Shown here: piece after piece, positions 24,943 through 34,953 of the stretch
Position numbering within the stretch: position 1 is the first letter of the stretch
Layout of the letters: every line of letters begins with the position of its first letter
NCBI RefSeq assembly: GCF_000424385.1
Contig: NZ_AUJU01000010.1
Span: 1-64,000 of the forward strand
DNA: 64,000 nt
From: Butyrivibrio sp. LC3010
GTDB lineage: Bacteria > Bacillota > Clostridia > Lachnospirales > Lachnospiraceae
Direction: 5' to 3'
Notes under the pieces: generated by a model
Database searches by the model: none
Told to the model about the DNA's origin: nothing
What the model saw: the letters and a program-made list of their open reading frames with translations, nothing else
Translations under genes and position numbers: made by a program

Positions 24943-27458
24943 TGGATAAGTCAAAAGCGATAAGCACTGACAAACTTAATATAGGCTACAAGGAAGACCT
25001 GATAAGAGACATTTCAATAATTGTGAAAAAGGGCGAAATCGTCACACTTATAGGTCCTAACGGATGTGGTAAGACTACGCTTCTAAAGACTCTGACAGGT
25101 GAGCTTTCATTAAGGGGCGGTACCGTGTATTTAAATGGTGAGGATAAGTCTGCGTTATCTGCGTCAGAGATTGCAAAGCGCATGTCGCTCCTTATGACCT
25201 ACAGGGTTAAGCCTGAGCTTATGACCTGCAGAGAGGTTGTGGAGATAGGGCGATATCCCTACACCGGGCGGCTTGGAATCCTTTCAGAAGCAGACAGGGA
25301 AAAAGTTGAAGAAGCCATGCGGTGGACTGATGTTTCAGAACTTTCGGATAAGTTTTTTGAAAAAATAAGTGACGGACAAAAACAAAGAGTCCTGCTGGCC
25401 AGAGCCATATGTCAGGAACCGGAGATTCTGGTACTTGATGAGCCCACATCTTTCCTTGATATAAGGCATAAAATCGACATTCTTCAAAAGATCAAAGCCT
25501 ATGTTCAGGAGAAAAACGTGGCCGTGCTTATGTCACTTCATGAACTGGAAATAGCCAGGAAAATCTCCGATACTGTGGTTGCAATCGGAGAGAGGAAAGT
25601 CCTGAAAATAGGAAAGCCCTCAGAAGTATTTAAGGAGAGCTTCATAAGAAAGCTTTATCATATTGAGAATATAGATATTGAGCTGCTTGGGGAGATGCCC
25701 TGGGAGAAAGAAAAAGAATCTACTCAGGCAAACGCGCCCGAATCGTCTTTACATAATAATGAAGAAAGTTCCGTAGTGATAGAAAAACCTGTAGAAAAAT
25801 CATCAAAAGAAGCTTCATTTAATAAAAATAAAATTGATGCTTCAGATGAAGCGCCTTTTCTCAAGAGGAAAAAGGCAAAGGTCATAATGATTCAGGGCAC
25901 TATGTCAAATGCCGGAAAAAGTGTTATAGCAGCCGGTCTTTGCAGGATTTTCAGCGATGATGGGTATAAGGTTGCGCCCTTTAAGTCTCAGAATATGGCA
26001 CTTAATTCTTTTATCACAAAGGACGGCTTAGAGATGGGCAGAGCCCAGGTGATGCAGGCAGAGTGTGCCAGAATTGAGCCTATGGCCATTATGAATCCCA
26101 TACTCTTAAAACCTACTAGTGATGTGGGTTCCCAGGTCATTGTAAATGGCAGAGTTATCGGAAACATGAAGGCAATGGAGTATTTCAGGCACAAGAAGGA
26201 TTATGTAAAAGACATTCTTGATGCTTACAACAGGCTCTCGGACATGGTAGATGTGATAGTTGTTGAGGGCGCTGGCTCTCCTGTGGAGATGAATCTTAAA
26301 AAGGATGACATCGTGAACATGGGACTTGCAGAGATGATAGATGCACCCGTTCTACTGGTTGGAGACATAGACAGAGGCGGCGTTTTTCCGCAGCTCCTTG
26401 GTACGCTTGACCTTCTTGAAGATGATGAGAGGAGAAGAGTTAAAGGGCTTATAGTCAATAAATTCCGAGGGGATATAAGGCTTTTTGATGATGGTATACG
26501 CATCCTTGAAGATAAAGGAAAAACAAGGGTTGCGGGTGTTGTTCCTTATATTGATGTCAAGCTTGATGATGAGGATTCTCTTTCTGACAGATTTACAAAA
26601 AAAGAGGTGAAGACTTTTGATATAGCTGTTATAAGGCTTCCGCATATATCGAATTTTACAGACTTTGATACCTTTGAACAGCTTGAAGATGTGTCGGTAA
26701 GGTATGTTTATGAGCCATCAGAACTTAAGGATCCTGACCTCATAATTTTGCCCGGAACCAAAAACACGATCGCAGATCTAAGGAGTATCAAGAAAAACGG
26801 CCTTTTTGATGAAGTCATAGGCAAGGCAGCAGAAGGCATCTGTGTCTTTGGAATATGCGGCGGTTTCCAGATGCTAGGCAGGAAAATAGAAGATCCTTAT
26901 CATGTGGAAGAGGGCGGAAGCATTGAGGGACTTGAGCTTTTACCTGTTGATACGGTTTTGGAAAATGAGAAGGTGAGAACCCGTTATGAAGGAAAGGTGA
27001 ATTCAGTTTCCGGAATCCTTAGCGGATTAGAGGGTATTTCTGTTGATGGTTATGAAATACATATGGGAAAAACCGTTCCCTATGATGAAAATGGGAAAAC
27101 TGTTCCCTATGGTGAAATGGGGAATACTGTCACCTACGGAGAAATGGAAAAAAATACACCCGCCGAAGAGCCTTTAGAATTCACATCTGGCGGAACGGGA
27201 TTTTGCAGTAAAAATGTGTACGGAACCTACATCCACGGCTTTTTTGATAAGAAGGAGATAGCCTCATTGGTTATTGAAAAAATCGCAAAAGCAAGGGGAA
27301 AAGATATCGTCACGGATAAGATTTCAGACTATGATGAATTCAAGGACAGGGAGTATGACCGTCTTGCAAAAGCGCTAAGAGAGAGCCTTGATATGGATTA
27401 TATTTATGAAGTCCTGAACGGAAATTACAGGCTTATTAAAGGTAAGGGAGCGGAATGA
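24942..27458 (+). CDS. Fusion of ABC ATPase (BtuD-like) and cobyric acid synthase (CbiP/CobQ)
   Basis: One uninterrupted 838-aa frame. ATG 24942 is chosen, with AAGAAGGA just upstream, over a TTG three nt earlier. Residues ~1-250 are a complete BtuD/FhuC-type ATPase: Walker [10 protein letters not shown], signature ISDGQKQR, Walker [11 protein letters not shown], and the switch His in SLHE. A ~60-residue Ser/Glu/Lys linker follows. Residues ~313-838 are cobyric acid synthase, which amidates four side chains using glutamine and [47 protein letters not shown], glutaminase Cys in [11 protein letters not shown] and His in YIHGFFD. The key residues of both halves look intact. It ties corrinoid import to synthesis in one polypeptide. 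Three 9-residue repeats interrupt the glutaminase domain. Confidence 0.9.
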   Translation: MDKSKAISTDKLNIGYKEDLIRDISIIVKKGEIVTLIGPNGCGKTTLLKTLTGELSLRGGTVYLNGEDKSALSASEIAKRMSLLMTYRVKPELMTCREVVEIGRYPYTGRLGILSEADREKVEEAMRWTDVSELSDKFFEKISDGQKQRVLLARAICQEPEILVLDEPTSFLDIRHKIDILQKIKAYVQEKNVAVLMSLHELEIARKISDTVVAIGERKVLKIGKPSEVFKESFIRKLYHIENIDIELLGEMPWEKEKESTQANAPESSLHNNEESSVVIEKPVEKSSKEASFNKNKIDASDEAPFLKRKKAKVIMIQGTMSNAGKSVIAAGLCRIFSDDGYKVAPFKSQNMALNSFITKDGLEMGRAQVMQAECARIEPMAIMNPILLKPTSDVGSQVIVNGRVIGNMKAMEYFRHKKDYVKDILDAYNRLSDMVDVIVVEGAGSPVEMNLKKDDIVNMGLAEMIDAPVLLVGDIDRGGVFPQLLGTLDLLEDDERRRVKGLIVNKFRGDIRLFDDGIRILEDKGKTRVAGVVPYIDVKLDDEDSLSDRFTKKEVKTFDIAVIRLPHISNFTDFDTFEQLEDVSVRYVYEPSELKDPDLIILPGTKNTIADLRSIKKNGLFDEVIGKAAEGICVFGICGGFQMLGRKIEDPYHVEEGGSIEGLELLPVDTVLENEKVRTRYEGKVNSVSGILSGLEGISVDGYEIHMGKTVPYDENGKTVPYGEMGNTVTYGEMEKNTPAEEPLEFTSGGTGFCSKNVYGTYIHGFFDKKEIASLVIEKIAKARGKDIVTDKISDYDEFKDREYDRLAKALRESLDMDYIYEVLNGNYRLIKGKGAE
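27066..27146 (+). repeat. Three tandem 27-bp units inside the CbiP domain
   Basis: Three in-frame 27-nt units encode [18 protein letters not shown] and GNTVTYGEM, directly after the conserved YEIHM motif of the cobyric acid synthase glutaminase domain. The first two units differ at few positions, which suggests slippage or recent duplication. The insert falls in a surface loop where other CobQ proteins vary. Confidence 0.8.
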
Positions 27459-28543
27459 CATTAGAAGAATTATTTTCAATTAAAATAGATAAGCCGGATG
27501 GCAAAATCAGAATAAAGTCCAAGGAAAAATGGGATGCGGTTGCAAAGCCCATCGACGGTCTTGGGAGCTTTGAAGCGATGATAAGCCACATGGCAGAGAT
27601 ACAGAGGAAAACTTGTCCTGACATAGAAAAGAAAGCCATCATAATAATGTGCGCTGACAATGGCGTGTTTGAAGAGGGGGTATCCCAGACAAACCAGAAA
27701 GTTACGAGGGATGTGGCTGAGCTAATGGGACAAAAAAAGAGTTCTGTAGGTACCATGGCAAAGGGCTATCCGCTTGACTTTTTCGTCTATGATGTAGGCA
27801 TAAATTGTGAGGATACGCCTTCCGGAGTTATAGCCGCCAAGGTCAGAAAAGGAACTTCGAATTTCGTTAAAGGACCTGCTATGACGCTTGATGAGTGCCT
27901 TCTGGCAATTACAACAGGAACTCTGGCAGTAAAGAACAGGAGCAGGGACGGATATGGCATTATCGCCACTGGCGAGATGGGTATAGGAAACACGACAACC
28001 AGCACAGCTCTTCTTTGTGCATTGATGGGACTTAATCCTGCGGGAGTAACAGGGAGAGGCGCAGGACTTTCCGACAGCGGACTTAAGAAAAAGGCAGAGG
28101 TTGTTCAAAAGGGGCTGGAGCTTCACAGAGGAGATAAAAAGAATTCAAAGATAGTTACCAAAGAAGAGGCAATTGACGCACTCATGCGCCTTGGAGGTTT
28201 TGACATAGCAGGACTCACCGGAGTTTTTATAGGAGGTGCGCTATACCATGTGCCGATAGTGGTAGATGGACTGATTAGTGCAGTTGCAGGGCTTTTGGCT
28301 GAGAGGCTTGTACCCGGCAGCAGTGATTATATGATTCCATCACACATGGGGAGAGAGAAAGGAATGGAGATTGTTCTTGGTGAGCTTTCACTTAAACCTG
28401 TAATCCATGCTGACCTTGCCCTGGGAGAGGGAACCGGTGCTATTATGCTTTTTCCTATGCTTGATATGGCTATGTCTCTTTATCTTAACGGCACGGAATT
28501 TAACGACACCGTAATAGAGCAGTATGAGAGGTTTGACAGATGA
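27455..28543 (+). CDS. cobT: Nicotinate-nucleotide:dimethylbenzimidazole phosphoribosyltransferase
   Basis: This 362-aa enzyme activates the lower-ligand base to its alpha-ribazole phosphate. Family motifs: [39 protein letters not shown], and the catalytic Glu325 in LALGEGTGA. It overlaps the previous gene by ATGA and the next by ATGA, so translation is coupled. Which base it uses cannot be told from sequence; no DMB synthesis (bza) genes are present in the window. Confidence 0.95.
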   Translation: MTLEELFSIKIDKPDGKIRIKSKEKWDAVAKPIDGLGSFEAMISHMAEIQRKTCPDIEKKAIIIMCADNGVFEEGVSQTNQKVTRDVAELMGQKKSSVGTMAKGYPLDFFVYDVGINCEDTPSGVIAAKVRKGTSNFVKGPAMTLDECLLAITTGTLAVKNRSRDGYGIIATGEMGIGNTTTSTALLCALMGLNPAGVTGRGAGLSDSGLKKKAEVVQKGLELHRGDKKNSKIVTKEEAIDALMRLGGFDIAGLTGVFIGGALYHVPIVVDGLISAVAGLLAERLVPGSSDYMIPSHMGREKGMEIVLGELSLKPVIHADLALGEGTGAIMLFPMLDMAMSLYLNGTEFNDTVIEQYERFDR

Positions 28544-29061
28544 TTTATCTTGTAATCGGTACCAGCAACAGCGGAAAATCCGTTCTTGCAGAGGAGCTTT
28601 CCATGAAGACGGATGACCCATACAGAGTATATCTCGCCACCATGAAGATATATGATGATGCAGGAAAAGAGCGTGTGGAAAAGCATAGAAGACAGCGGGA
28701 AGGAAAAGGCTTTGTCACTATAGAAAAAGAGTACGGAATAGCTGAGACTTTAGCCCAAATTCCTGATCCACAAAAGACAACGGTGCTTCTGGAGTGCGTA
28801 TCCAATTTAGCCGGAAATGAGATGTTCGAGAATCCTGAAGGAAAAAATCTGACGACCATAGAACTTATAGACAAAGTTGTTGATGAGATAAAGCAGCTCT
28901 CGAAGAAAGTTAATAATATCATTATTGTCACGAATGAGTACGAGAGAGATGATGAGGGATATGACGTTTCCACAAGGCGATATGTGTATATCCTTAGCAT
29001 GATAAATGAGAAGCTGTCTGCTTTTTCAGAGAAGATATATGATCTGAGGAAAGGAAACTAA
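28540..29061 (+). CDS. cobU: Adenosylcobinamide kinase / guanylyltransferase
   Basis: This 173-aa P-loop enzyme phosphorylates adenosylcobinamide and then attaches GMP. Cues: GTSNSGKSVLAEE at the N-terminus (Walker A), the KHRRQREGKGF motif with the guanylylation His, LLECVSNLAGNEMF, and IVTNEYERD. It sits between cobT and cobS in the standard order for nucleotide-loop assembly. Confidence 0.93.
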   Translation: MIYLVIGTSNSGKSVLAEELSMKTDDPYRVYLATMKIYDDAGKERVEKHRRQREGKGFVTIEKEYGIAETLAQIPDPQKTTVLLECVSNLAGNEMFENPEGKNLTTIELIDKVVDEIKQLSKKVNNIIIVTNEYERDDEGYDVSTRRYVYILSMINEKLSAFSEKIYDLRKGN

Positions 29062-29063
29062 AG

Positions 29064-29837
29064 TTGAAAATATTTAGATGGCTCGCTGTAACTTTTTCCA
29101 TGTACAGTAAGATACCTATGCCTGTGTTTGAGTGGAAGGAAGATGATATGGCGCACAGCCTCACATTTTTCACATTCGTAGGGGCTGTGATTGGGGCAGT
29201 AGTTCTGCTTTTAAATAGTTTTGATCCGCTTATGAAACTGCCCGTGGCGGTCAGAATTATCCTGACGATTCTGACTCCAATTCTTATAACCGGCGGCTTT
29301 CATCTGGACGGTTTTATGGATACGGAGGATGCCCTTAATTCCTACGCATCAAAGGAGAGAAAACTGGAAATCCTAAAGGATTCCCATATCGGTGCATTTG
29401 CGGTTATATCACTTTTAAAATGGTATCTGATTTATGCAGCTGCTGTTACAGCGATTTTGCTAAGTCCCAAATACGATACAAGGCTTATTGTTATTTTGGG
29501 ATTGACCTTTGTTATTTCAAGGGCAGCCAGTGCTTTTACTTCACTAACCTTTAAGAAAGCAAAAAAGGAAGGAATGCTTTATGAAGAAACAAAGAATAAT
29601 CAGAAGGGAACGGTATTTTTTAATCTTTTCATATTTCTTATAAGCTGCGGGGGAATGATTTACGCTAAACCGCTCTATGGAGCAGCTACAGTGTTGGCAT
29701 TTTTGGCGCATACATTGTATTACAAAAGGAAGATTTATAAAGAGTTTGGCGGCGTCACCGGAGATACCGCAGGATTTTTTGTAACGACGGGCGAGATTGT
29801 CATGGCCGCTGTTTTGGCAATTGTGGTTTATTTGTAA
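29064..29837 (+). CDS. cobS: Cobalamin synthase (adenosylcobinamide-GDP ribazoletransferase)
   Basis: This 257-aa integral membrane enzyme joins adenosylcobinamide-GDP to alpha-ribazole. TTG 29064 is taken as start because AGGAA lies 8 nt upstream; the next ATG would remove the conserved first helix (FRWLAVTFSMYSKIPMP). The Asp-rich signature GGFHLDGFMDTEDAL and KLEILKDSHIGAFA are intact, with five to six membrane segments. Just 2 nt separate it from cobU. About 155 nt without a gene follow, containing two ATGTGGATA copies. Confidence 0.93.
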   Translation: MKIFRWLAVTFSMYSKIPMPVFEWKEDDMAHSLTFFTFVGAVIGAVVLLLNSFDPLMKLPVAVRIILTILTPILITGGFHLDGFMDTEDALNSYASKERKLEILKDSHIGAFAVISLLKWYLIYAAAVTAILLSPKYDTRLIVILGLTFVISRAASAFTSLTFKKAKKEGMLYEETKNNQKGTVFFNLFIFLISCGGMIYAKPLYGAATVLAFLAHTLYYKRKIYKEFGGVTGDTAGFFVTTGEIVMAAVLAIVVYL

Positions 29838-29992
29838 AAAAGCCTATAATATCCACCTGCCTATGTGGATAGATTGATAGTATCGGCTTATCAATGTGGA
29901 TAATTAAATATGGCTGTATTGATAGGTTGGAAATGGCGTTTTTTGGCAGGAAAGCTTGCCATATTATTAATTTGATAAGGAAAAACTAACGG

Positions 29993-31006
29993 ATGGGATT
30001 GTTTTTTAGACTTCATATAGCAGGGCTGGTACTTGGCATAATACTTGACCAGATAATCGGAGATCCTCACAGGCTCCCGCATCCAATAAGAGCGATTGGC
30101 AACCTGATTTCCTTTTTTGAAAAAGTGCTGCTGGGAGGCGATCTTAAGGATAAAAAGAGAGAATATCAAAGGGAAAAGAGAAACGGAATCCTTCTGTGGC
30201 TTAGTGTGGAGCTTATTGTAATTGCGGTTATGGCAGTTATCGTAGGCACGGCATATTTTTTAAACATGTATATTGGCGTTGTTTTTGAGGCGATTTTTAC
30301 CTGCTATATTCTTGCAGCAAGGAGCCTTTGCAGAGAGAGCATGGCGGTAGCTTCAGAGCTTGAAAAGAGCGATATCGGGAAGGCAAGATATGCATTATCC
30401 ATGATCGTCGGGAGAGATACCAAAGAGCTGTCCGAGGAGGAAGTGATCAAGGCGGCAGTCGAGACTGTGGCTGAAAATACATCTGATGGAGTAATTGCGC
30501 CGCTCCTTTACACGGCGCTTTTCGGACCTGTGATCGGGATGGCATATAAAGCTGTAAATACCATGGATTCCATGCTTGGGTATCACAATGACAGATACGA
30601 ATATTTTGGAAGCTTTGCAGCAAGGGCAGACGACTTTTTCAATTTTCTTCCGGCCCGTATCAGCGCAGTTTTCATGATTGCAGCAAGCTTTATTTTAGAG
30701 CTTTTTTCAAAGAATATTGATGGGAAAAGAGCCTCTAAAATTTGGAAAAGAGACAGGCTTAATCACAAGTCTCCCAACTCAGCCCAGACAGAGAGCGTCT
30801 GCGCCGGTGCTTTGGGACTAAAGCTTGGCGGAACTCATACATATAAGGGAGTTGTTGTTGAAAAGCCCACAATCGGCGACGAAGTACGAAAGCCGGAGAA
30901 AAAGGACATCAAAAGAGCCAATGACCTTATGTTTATGACTGAGGCAATCACGGCAGTAGTGCTCTTGGTCATTATGTGCCTTGTTGGATTTTTCGCAGGC
31001 GTTTAA
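29993..31006 (+). CDS. cbiB: Adenosylcobinamide-phosphate synthase
   Basis: This 337-aa membrane protein attaches aminopropanol (or its phosphate) to adenosylcobyric acid. Family motifs: ILDQIIGDPHRLPHPIRAIG at the N-terminus (first part shown), ALSMIVGRDTKELSEEEV, VETVAENTSDGVIAPL, and NTMDSMLGYHNDRY. Four or five membrane segments. It is the natural partner of CobD encoded next. AAGGAA ~14 nt upstream is a weak RBS for ATG 29993. Confidence 0.93.
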   Translation: MGLFFRLHIAGLVLGIILDQIIGDPHRLPHPIRAIGNLISFFEKVLLGGDLKDKKREYQREKRNGILLWLSVELIVIAVMAVIVGTAYFLNMYIGVVFEAIFTCYILAARSLCRESMAVASELEKSDIGKARYALSMIVGRDTKELSEEEVIKAAVETVAENTSDGVIAPLLYTALFGPVIGMAYKAVNTMDSMLGYHNDRYEYFGSFAARADDFFNFLPARISAVFMIAASFILELFSKNIDGKRASKIWKRDRLNHKSPNSAQTESVCAGALGLKLGGTHTYKGVVVEKPTIGDEVRKPEKKDIKRANDLMFMTEAITAVVLLVIMCLVGFFAGV

Positions 31007-31097
31007 TTACAGACTACGATGATTTTATGAATGCACTAAGGAAAATGCGTTCAAGAATCCTTTTTTCTCATAAAACAGATTTTATTGGTGGAAATAT

Positions 31098-32207
31098 ATG
31101 GCACATGGCGGTGACATTTACAGAAATAAAGTGAATATGGACTTTTCAGTGAACCTGAATCCTCTTGGTACACCGGCAAAGGTCATGGAAGCGGTAAGGA
31201 ATTCAGTTGAAAGGGCAGGTGTTTACCCTGACATCACGCAGCAGGAGATAAGAGAAATCATAGCGGATGCAAACGGAGTTTCGCCGGAATCTGTGTATGC
31301 AGGTAACGGCGCATCTGAGCTTATTATGGCTGCGGTTAAGGCTGTACGACCTGCGACAGCTTTACTATTTGAACCGGGATTTTCAGGGTATGAGCATGCT
31401 TTGTTATCAGTGGATTGCAGGATAAAGAGACACCTGCTAAACAAGGAAAATGGCTTTAGATTTTCGGAAGAGGATATAAAGGCATTAAGTGAAGAATCAG
31501 GTGACAGACCAGGTATGATTTTTATATGTGATCCCTCAAATCCAACAGGAGTAAATATTGAAGAAGAAATCCTTATAGAAATTCTTGATATTGCAAAGGA
31601 AAGAGATGTTTATGTATGCCTCGACGAGAGCTTCCTTTATATGTCAGAAAAGATAGGAAAATTCTGGAATGCAGACGATTCAGGTAGAGTAGGAAATGCA
31701 AATGAATTTCTTAAAGCAAGAGTAAGAGACCTCATTACAAAGTATGAAAATCTGATAATCATCAGGTCTTTGACAAAGCTCCTTGCGCTCCCGGGAATCA
31801 GAATGGGCTATGCAATTTCGTCTCCGAGAAACATCAAAAAGATGATAAGACAGCTCCCCGAATGGAACCTTTCCGTCTGTAGTGAAGCAGCTATGAAGGA
31901 AGGAATACGACTTATAGGAGAGATGGATTTTATCAAAAGCACGAATGATCTAATTAGTAGTGAAAGAAGTTTCCTTATGAGCAAACTTAGGAATCTTGGG
32001 CTTAAGGTTTATGAAAGCGACAGTTCATTTATTCTGTTTGAGGGACCTTCTGATTTGTATGATGCGCTGCTTTCAAAGGGAATACTAATAAGAGACTGCA
32101 GCGATTATTACGGACTTGAAAAGGGATTTTTCAGAATCGCTGTTAAGGGACATTTGGAAAACGAAAAGCTTGTGGAAGCTTTGGAAGATGTTTTACACAC
32201 TTTTTGA
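31098..32207 (+). CDS. cobD: Threonine-phosphate decarboxylase (CobD type)
   Basis: This 369-aa PLP enzyme of aspartate-aminotransferase fold I would make (R)-1-amino-2-propanol phosphate for CbiB. It begins with AHGGDIY, typical of CobD. Cofactor residues are visible: GNGASELI, CDPSNPTGV, the Asp in CLDESF, the Schiff-base Lys in SLTKLLALPGIRMGY. Histidinol-phosphate aminotransferase is the closest alternative, but the N-terminus and location favour CobD. A 90-nt gap precedes it; GGTGGA is the RBS. Confidence 0.9.
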   Translation: MAHGGDIYRNKVNMDFSVNLNPLGTPAKVMEAVRNSVERAGVYPDITQQEIREIIADANGVSPESVYAGNGASELIMAAVKAVRPATALLFEPGFSGYEHALLSVDCRIKRHLLNKENGFRFSEEDIKALSEESGDRPGMIFICDPSNPTGVNIEEEILIEILDIAKERDVYVCLDESFLYMSEKIGKFWNADDSGRVGNANEFLKARVRDLITKYENLIIIRSLTKLLALPGIRMGYAISSPRNIKKMIRQLPEWNLSVCSEAAMKEGIRLIGEMDFIKSTNDLISSERSFLMSKLRNLGLKVYESDSSFILFEGPSDLYDALLSKGILIRDCSDYYGLEKGFFRIAVKGHLENEKLVEALEDVLHTF

Positions 32208-32298
32208 GAACGAAAGCCTTGATGTTTTAGAAGTATTAAGGCAAAGTTTGAATGGCGTTTACGAAATATAAAGACATAAACTTTTTGAGGTGCTGTGT

Positions 32299-32925
32299 AT
32301 GAATTATGAAAATGTAAAACCTGCTGATATAGAGAAAAGGAGTTTTGAGATCATAACGAAGGAGCTGGAAGATGCCGGGATTTTCCTGGATGAAGAAACT
32401 TCTTTTATCACCAAAAGATGCATTCATACTTCAGCAGATTTTGACTATGCATCAACTCTTACATTTTCTAAAGGGGCAGTGGAAAAGATACAGAATCTTA
32501 TACGAAATGGTGCCTGCATAGTAACTGATACCAACATGGCTCTTTCGGGGATAAATAAGAAGAAGCTTGCAAGTTTTGGCGGTGAGGCGTTTTGCTTTAT
32601 GGCTGATGAGGATGTTGCTCTGGAGGCATCAAAAAGAGGAACCACAAGGGCACAGGCTTCAATGGAAAAAGCAGCCAGGCTCGACAAGGATGTGATTTTT
32701 GCTATAGGAAATGCTCCGACCGCTTTGATAAAGCTCTACGAGATGATGGAAGAGGGGTTTTTTACACCAAAGTTTGTCATAGGTGTGCCGGTGGGTTTTG
32801 TGAACGTGGTTTGGGCAAAAGAGCTTTTTCTTAATTCCGATGTGCCCTACATAATAAATAAAGGCAGGAAAGGCGGAAGCAACATTGCGGCAGCTATCTG
32901 CAACGCAGTTCTTTACAGCCTGTGA
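32299..32925 (+). CDS. cbiC: Cobalt-precorrin-8 methylmutase
   Basis: This 208-aa enzyme moves the C11 methyl group to C12 to form cobyrinate. ATG 32299 is chosen over an upstream GTG because GAGG (32286-32289) is well spaced. The catalytic His43 is in RCIHTSADFDY, the position known from Salmonella CbiC; NGACIVTDTNMALSGI, GNAPTALIKL and VGVPVGFVNV-like (here IGVPVGFVNV) are also present. Confidence 0.94.
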   Translation: MNYENVKPADIEKRSFEIITKELEDAGIFLDEETSFITKRCIHTSADFDYASTLTFSKGAVEKIQNLIRNGACIVTDTNMALSGINKKKLASFGGEAFCFMADEDVALEASKRGTTRAQASMEKAARLDKDVIFAIGNAPTALIKLYEMMEEGFFTPKFVIGVPVGFVNVVWAKELFLNSDVPYIINKGRKGGSNIAAAICNAVLYSL

Positions 32926-32989
32926 TTTTCGGTCATTATCGCTTTTGCCTGAAAGAAGATATATATATTACTTTGACACGGGGAATAAG

Positions 32990-34096
32990 ATGAAAAAAGG
33001 ATTTACCACGGGAAGCTGTGCTGCAGCAGCAAGTAAAGCCGCTGCAATCATGCTTTTATCAGGGAAAAAGAAAACACAAATTGAAATAGAGACACCTGCA
33101 GGAATTAAGTACAGTCCAGAGCTTGAAGACATACAGTTTGATAGCGGCTATGCAAGCTGTGCGGTGAGAAAACAGTCCGGGGATGACCCTGATATCACCA
33201 ATGGAATTCTGGTTTATGCTAAAGTTTCCTGCATTGATCCAAAGGATGAGGAAAGCAGAGTTTTAATAGATGGCGGAAAAGGTGTCGGAAGGGTAACCCG
33301 TCCGGGGCTTGATCAGCCTGTAGGTAATGCTGCGATAAATTCTGTGCCCAGGCAGATGATTGAAAAAGAAGTGAGGCAGGTCATGGATCTTTATGACTAT
33401 GATGGTTCACTTTTCATAGAAATATCAGTTCCTGATGGTGAGGCACTTGCTGAAAAAACTTTTAATCCAAGACTCGGAATCGAAGGCGGGATATCTATCA
33501 TCGGTACCACAGGCATTGTGGAGCCCATGAGTACCAAAGCCCTTCTTGATACTATCCTTGTGGAGCTTCGGCAAAAGAGAGCCATGGGCGATTGCTGTGC
33601 CATAGTTTCACCCGGCAATTATGGCAGAGAGTTTATGAAGGAAAAATATGGATATGACCTCGATGCGGCGGTTAAGTGCTCGAATTATATCGGGGAGACC
33701 ATAGATATGGCAAAGGAACTGGGCTTTGAAAAGCTGGTGCTTTGCGGACATATCGGGAAACTGATAAAGGTCTCCGGCGGTATCATGAACACCCACTCAA
33801 GAGAGGCAGACTGCAGAATGGAGCTTTTGGCAGCAGCTGCCATAAAGTGCGGAGCATCAACTGAAGTTTTACAGGAAATCCTTGGCTGCGTGTCCACCGA
33901 GGAGGCTCTTGATATTTATTTTAGAGAGGGCATAGAAAAAGAATGCTTTGATTATATTATGGAGAAAATCGCTTTTTATCTAAGCAAAAGAGGAGCAGGG
34001 CAGATTCAGACAGAGTGCATAATGTATTCCAATAAAGAGGGACTTTTGGGAAAAACTGAAAATGCTGAGGACATTTTTCAGAACAAAGATTTCTAA
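32990..34096 (+). CDS. cbiD: Cobalt-precorrin-5B C1-methyltransferase
   Basis: This 368-aa protein starts at ATG 32990; the frame continues upstream over cbiC without another plausible start. The N-terminus KKGFTTGSCAAAASKAA is diagnostic of CbiD, as are GGKGVGRVTRPGL, GNAAINSVPRQMI, GIEGGISIIGTTGI and HIGKLIKVSGG. It methylates C1 in the anaerobic route, so its presence marks the pathway as the cobalt-early type. Confidence 0.95.
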   Translation: MKKGFTTGSCAAAASKAAAIMLLSGKKKTQIEIETPAGIKYSPELEDIQFDSGYASCAVRKQSGDDPDITNGILVYAKVSCIDPKDEESRVLIDGGKGVGRVTRPGLDQPVGNAAINSVPRQMIEKEVRQVMDLYDYDGSLFIEISVPDGEALAEKTFNPRLGIEGGISIIGTTGIVEPMSTKALLDTILVELRQKRAMGDCCAIVSPGNYGREFMKEKYGYDLDAAVKCSNYIGETIDMAKELGFEKLVLCGHIGKLIKVSGGIMNTHSREADCRMELLAAAAIKCGASTEVLQEILGCVSTEEALDIYFREGIEKECFDYIMEKIAFYLSKRGAGQIQTECIMYSNKEGLLGKTENAEDIFQNKDF

Positions 34097-34125
34097 AGGA
34101 TATTTTTTAAGACGAGGATATATAG

Positions 34126-34953
34126 ATGGTAAATTTCGTTGGAGCAGGTCCCGGGGCAGTGGATCTTATAACTGTAAGAGGAATGGAACTTCTGAAAAAA
34201 GCAGATGTTGTGATATATGCGGGAAGCCTTGTGAATCCCGAAATCCTTACGTACACCAGGAAGGAAGCCAAAATATATAACAGCGCAGTTATGACCCTTG
34301 AAGAGGTCATGGCGGTGATGATAAATGCTCATAAAGAAGGCAAAGAAGTGGTGAGACTTCATACAGGAGAGCCCAGCATTTACGGTGCAGTTCGTGAGCA
34401 GATGGACGAGCTTGATAAAGAGAAAATACCCTATGCGTCCTGCCCCGGAGTCAGTGCATGTTTTGGCGCTGCTGCAGCTCTAAATATCGAGTACACACTT
34501 CCTGACGTTTCACAGACTTTAATAATAACGAGACTTGAAGGAAAAACAAAGGTCCCGGAAAAGGAGCAGATGGAGCTGTTATCACAGCACGGTGCATCCA
34601 TGGCTATTTATCTTAGTGCAGGAATGCTTAAGGAATTGTCGGACAGACTTATAAGCGGCGGCTATTCCAAGGATACTCCTTGTGCAATCGTGTATAAGGC
34701 CACCTGGCCCGAGGAGAAGAAGATTATCTGCACCCTTGAAAATCTTGCAGAAAAAGCATCCGAAGAAAATATCACAAAGACAGCAATAGTTCTTGTGGGA
34801 GATGCCATAAGCCACAGCAGTTATGACAGATCAAAGCTTTATGATCCTGAGTTCTCAACGGAATTCAGGAAAAGAAAATCAGGTATTACAAATGAAGAAG
34901 ATAGCTGTATGCTTTACGAAACCCGGCGCGGGTATTTTAGAAAAAATAAATGA
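34126..34953 (+). CDS. cbiF: Cobalt-precorrin-4 C11-methyltransferase
   Basis: This 275-aa SAM-dependent tetrapyrrole methylase carries VNFVGAGPGAVDLITVRG, VVIYAGSLVNPE, HTGEPSIYGAVREQM and SCPGVSACFGAAAAL, which identify CbiF/CobM. The last ~25 residues extend beyond the usual end and overlap the first 62 nt of cbiG, an unusually long overlap for this operon. Confidence 0.94.
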   Translation: MVNFVGAGPGAVDLITVRGMELLKKADVVIYAGSLVNPEILTYTRKEAKIYNSAVMTLEEVMAVMINAHKEGKEVVRLHTGEPSIYGAVREQMDELDKEKIPYASCPGVSACFGAAAALNIEYTLPDVSQTLIITRLEGKTKVPEKEQMELLSQHGASMAIYLSAGMLKELSDRLISGGYSKDTPCAIVYKATWPEEKKIICTLENLAEKASEENITKTAIVLVGDAISHSSYDRSKLYDPEFSTEFRKRKSGITNEEDSCMLYETRRGYFRKNK

